A stretch of DNA of 64,000 bases from Phycomyces blakesleeanus NRRL 1555(-) (lineage: Eukaryota > Mucoromycota > Mucoromycetes > Mucorales > Phycomycetaceae): positions 62,001 through 126,000 of the forward strand of contig NW_017265154.1 of the NCBI RefSeq assembly GCF_001638985.1. The letters run 5' to 3'. Both the position numbers and the translations under genes were made by a program. Positions 62,189 to 64,000 of the stretch are shown piece by piece. Each line of letters starts with the position of its first letter. The stretch's first letter is position 1. Under the pieces are notes generated by a model. The model searched no databases. It worked only from the letters and a program-made list of their open reading frames with translations, and was not told where the DNA came from.

Positions 62189-63642
62189 TTATTTCTTGCC
62201 AGCCTTGGCAGCAGCCTTGGTGACCTTGGAGGCCTTGTCGACCTTCTCGACGGCCTTGATGACACCGACGGCAACGGTCTGACGCATATCACGGACGGCG
62301 AAACGACCGAGAGGGGGGTAGTCAGTGTAGGCCTCGACGCACATGGGCTTGGAGGGAACCATCTTGACGATGGCGGAGTCACCGGACTTGATGAACTTGG
62401 GGGCATCTTCCATCTTCTTACCGGAACGACGGTCGATCTTCTCGAGGAGCTCAGCGAACTTGCAGGCAATGTGAGCAGTGTGGCAATCGAGAACGGGGGA
62501 GTAACCAGCACCGATCTGACCGGGATGGTTGAGGACAATAACCTGGGCAGTGAAGGAACCGGACTCCTTGGCGGGGTCGTTCTTGGAGTCAGAGCAGACG
62601 TTACCACGACGGATATCCTTGACGGAAACGTTCTTGACGTTGAAACCGACGTTGTCTCCGGGGAGACCCTCAACGAGCTGTTCGTGGTGCATTTCGACGG
62701 ACTTGACTTCAGTGACAACACCAGCGGGGGCGAAGTTGACGATCATACCAGCCTTGATGACACCAGTCTCGACACGACCGACGGGAACAGTACCGATACC
62801 ACCGATCTTGTAGACATCCTGGAGGGGAAGACGGAGGGGCTTGTCGGAAGGACGGACGGGAGGGTCGATGTTGTCGATGGCCTCGAGGAGAGTCTTTCCA
62901 GACTTGACACCAGCCTTGGTCTCCTTGGTCCATCCCTTGAACCAACCCATGTTGACGGACTCCTCCAACATGTTGTCTCCGTGCCATCCGGAGATGGGGA
63001 CGAAGGGAACGGACTTGGGGTTGAAACCGATCTTCTTGATGAAGGAGGAAACTTCCTTGACGATTTCGTTGTAACGGGCCTCAGACCACTTGGTGGTGTC
63101 CATCTTGTTGATGGCAACGATCAACTGGCGGACACCGAGGGTGAAGGCAAGAAGAGCGTGCTCACGGGTCTGACCATCCTTGGAGATACCAGCTTCGAAC
63201 TCACCGGTACCGGCAGCAATGATGAGGACACCGCAATCGGCCTGGGAGGTACCAGTGATCATGTTCTTGATGAAATCACGATGACCGGGGGCATCAATGA
63301 CGGTGACCATGAACTTGGGGGTCTCGAACTTCCAGAGAGCAATATCGATGGTGATACCACGTTCACGCTCGGCCTTGAGCTTGTCAAGAACCCAGGCGTA
63401 CTTGAAGGAACCCTTACCGAGTTCAGCGGCTTCCTTCTCGAACTTCTCGATGGTACGCTTGTCAATACCTCCGCACTTGTAGATCAAGTGACCGGTGGTG
63501 GTGGACTTGCCCTGAAGAATTGAAAGATATTTTAGAATTTTTTTGTTTTTTTGTTTATATTTCATAACAAGTAACAGCGAATACTTACGGAATCGACGTG
63601 GCCAATAACGACGACGTTAACGTGAGTCTTTTCCTTACCCAT
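62189..63642 (-). CDS. TEF1: Translation elongation factor EF-1alpha (eEF1A)
   Basis: A GTPase that delivers aminoacyl-tRNA to the ribosome. Exons 63642-63589 and 63511-62189 give 458 residues, the normal fungal length. G motifs are GHVDSGKST (the intron splits it after the Ser), DAPGHRDF and NKMD. The opisthokont-type insertion around [25 protein letters not shown] is present. The C-terminus is Lys/Ala-rich ([12 protein letters not shown]). GC-rich codon use, like NEW1, marks very high expression. A probable 5' untranslated intron lies at about 63727-63646 (GTAAAA...TTATAG) immediately before AAAATGGG. Confidence 0.97.
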
Positions 63643-64000
63643 TTTCTATAAGAAATAGAATAGAAATTTACATAGAGGTTTTTTTTAGTATTAAGAATTA
63701 TATCTACGTGTTTTCTTCTCCTTTTACCTTTTAAATTTTTTTTGAAAAAAGAGGGGAAAACAATGAGATACCGAAAACCGAGAATTTATATGGACCGAAA
63801 CTTTGTTTTTTCGCTTTCTGAAAAGCCACCATTCGACAAGTCACACAAGCTACTGAATGTTATTGGTAGATTTTGATACCCGTAAGGGAGTTTATAAAGT
63901 ATAGGCTTGTGCGACAAATCAAAATCAACTGAGAAAATAAAATTTTGGAAGCGGTACGAGTTTTGATTGGTTACATTGTAGCCCAAACTTTGGTTTCTCT
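63643..64000. promoter_or_regulatory. EF-1alpha leader and promoter
   Basis: Contains the probable 82-bp leader intron, then a minus-strand CT-rich and AT-rich promoter. On minus, TTGATTTGTCGCACAAGCC and CTTGTGTGACTTGTCG near 63835-63925 are GC-richer patches that could hold activator sites. No second gene is visible before the window end. Confidence 0.45.

Noticed and set aside
62471..63523. 350-codon antisense ORF across EF-1alpha
   Set aside because: A codon-bias shadow of a highly expressed gene, seen in many EF-1alpha loci.

Overview
The window is nuclear DNA of a filamentous fungus. It is most likely an early-diverging lineage such as Mucoromycota. The evidence is a fungus-specific gene set (SHO1-type osmosensor, copper-fist regulator, Pho80-like cyclin, New1/Elf1 ABC translation factor, F-BAR/SH3 cytokinesis-type scaffold). 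Genes are rich in introns, mostly 50-120 bp, with GTAAGT-like donors. Intergenic DNA is very AT-rich and packed with microsatellites. The phylum is inferred; no rRNA or other direct marker is present. Gene models were spliced by hand, using conserved protein families and phase agreement at every junction.

Layout. 1-9.8 kb is sparse: a Pho80-like cyclin on the minus strand, a long AT-rich desert and one unresolved GC-richer ORF pair. 9.8-13.1 kb holds the meiotic recombination factor HOP2 (plus), convergent with a PAP2 lipid phosphatase (minus). 14.1-18.8 kb holds a mitochondrial-type adenylate kinase and an RRM/SR-type RNA-binding protein (both plus). 19.6-30.1 kb is a minus-strand series: a 1233-residue F-BAR/SH3 protein with an 18-bp coding minisatellite, the mRNA export adaptor Yra1/ALYREF, and a 153-residue protein that is little more than one Sin3-type PAH domain.

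30-36 kb contains a TA-flanked MITE-like element, a zf-PARP protein and a membrane-anchored START/SRPBCC protein. 36-50.4 kb is the densest part: NEW1/Elf1, a Myb/SANT coiled-coil protein, a Nit1-type amidase, an 11-exon WD40 protein and a copper-fist transcription factor with a His/Asp-rich tract and a Cys-rich C-terminus. 50-64 kb has an old Tc1/mariner relic, RPS29, SHO1, an MFSD10-like transporter, a younger broken Tc1/mariner copy and EF-1alpha.

There is no operon logic. Translation (NEW1, RPS29, EF-1alpha) and RNA handling (SR-type protein, YRA1) are the best represented themes. Notable observations are three frame-supported GC-AG introns sharing the donor GCAAGT, the stand-alone PAH protein, the hexapeptide repeat tract, and several unannotated transposon traces. 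I found no tRNA, rRNA, CRISPR or prokaryotic-style system, and no single wholly new system can be claimed.
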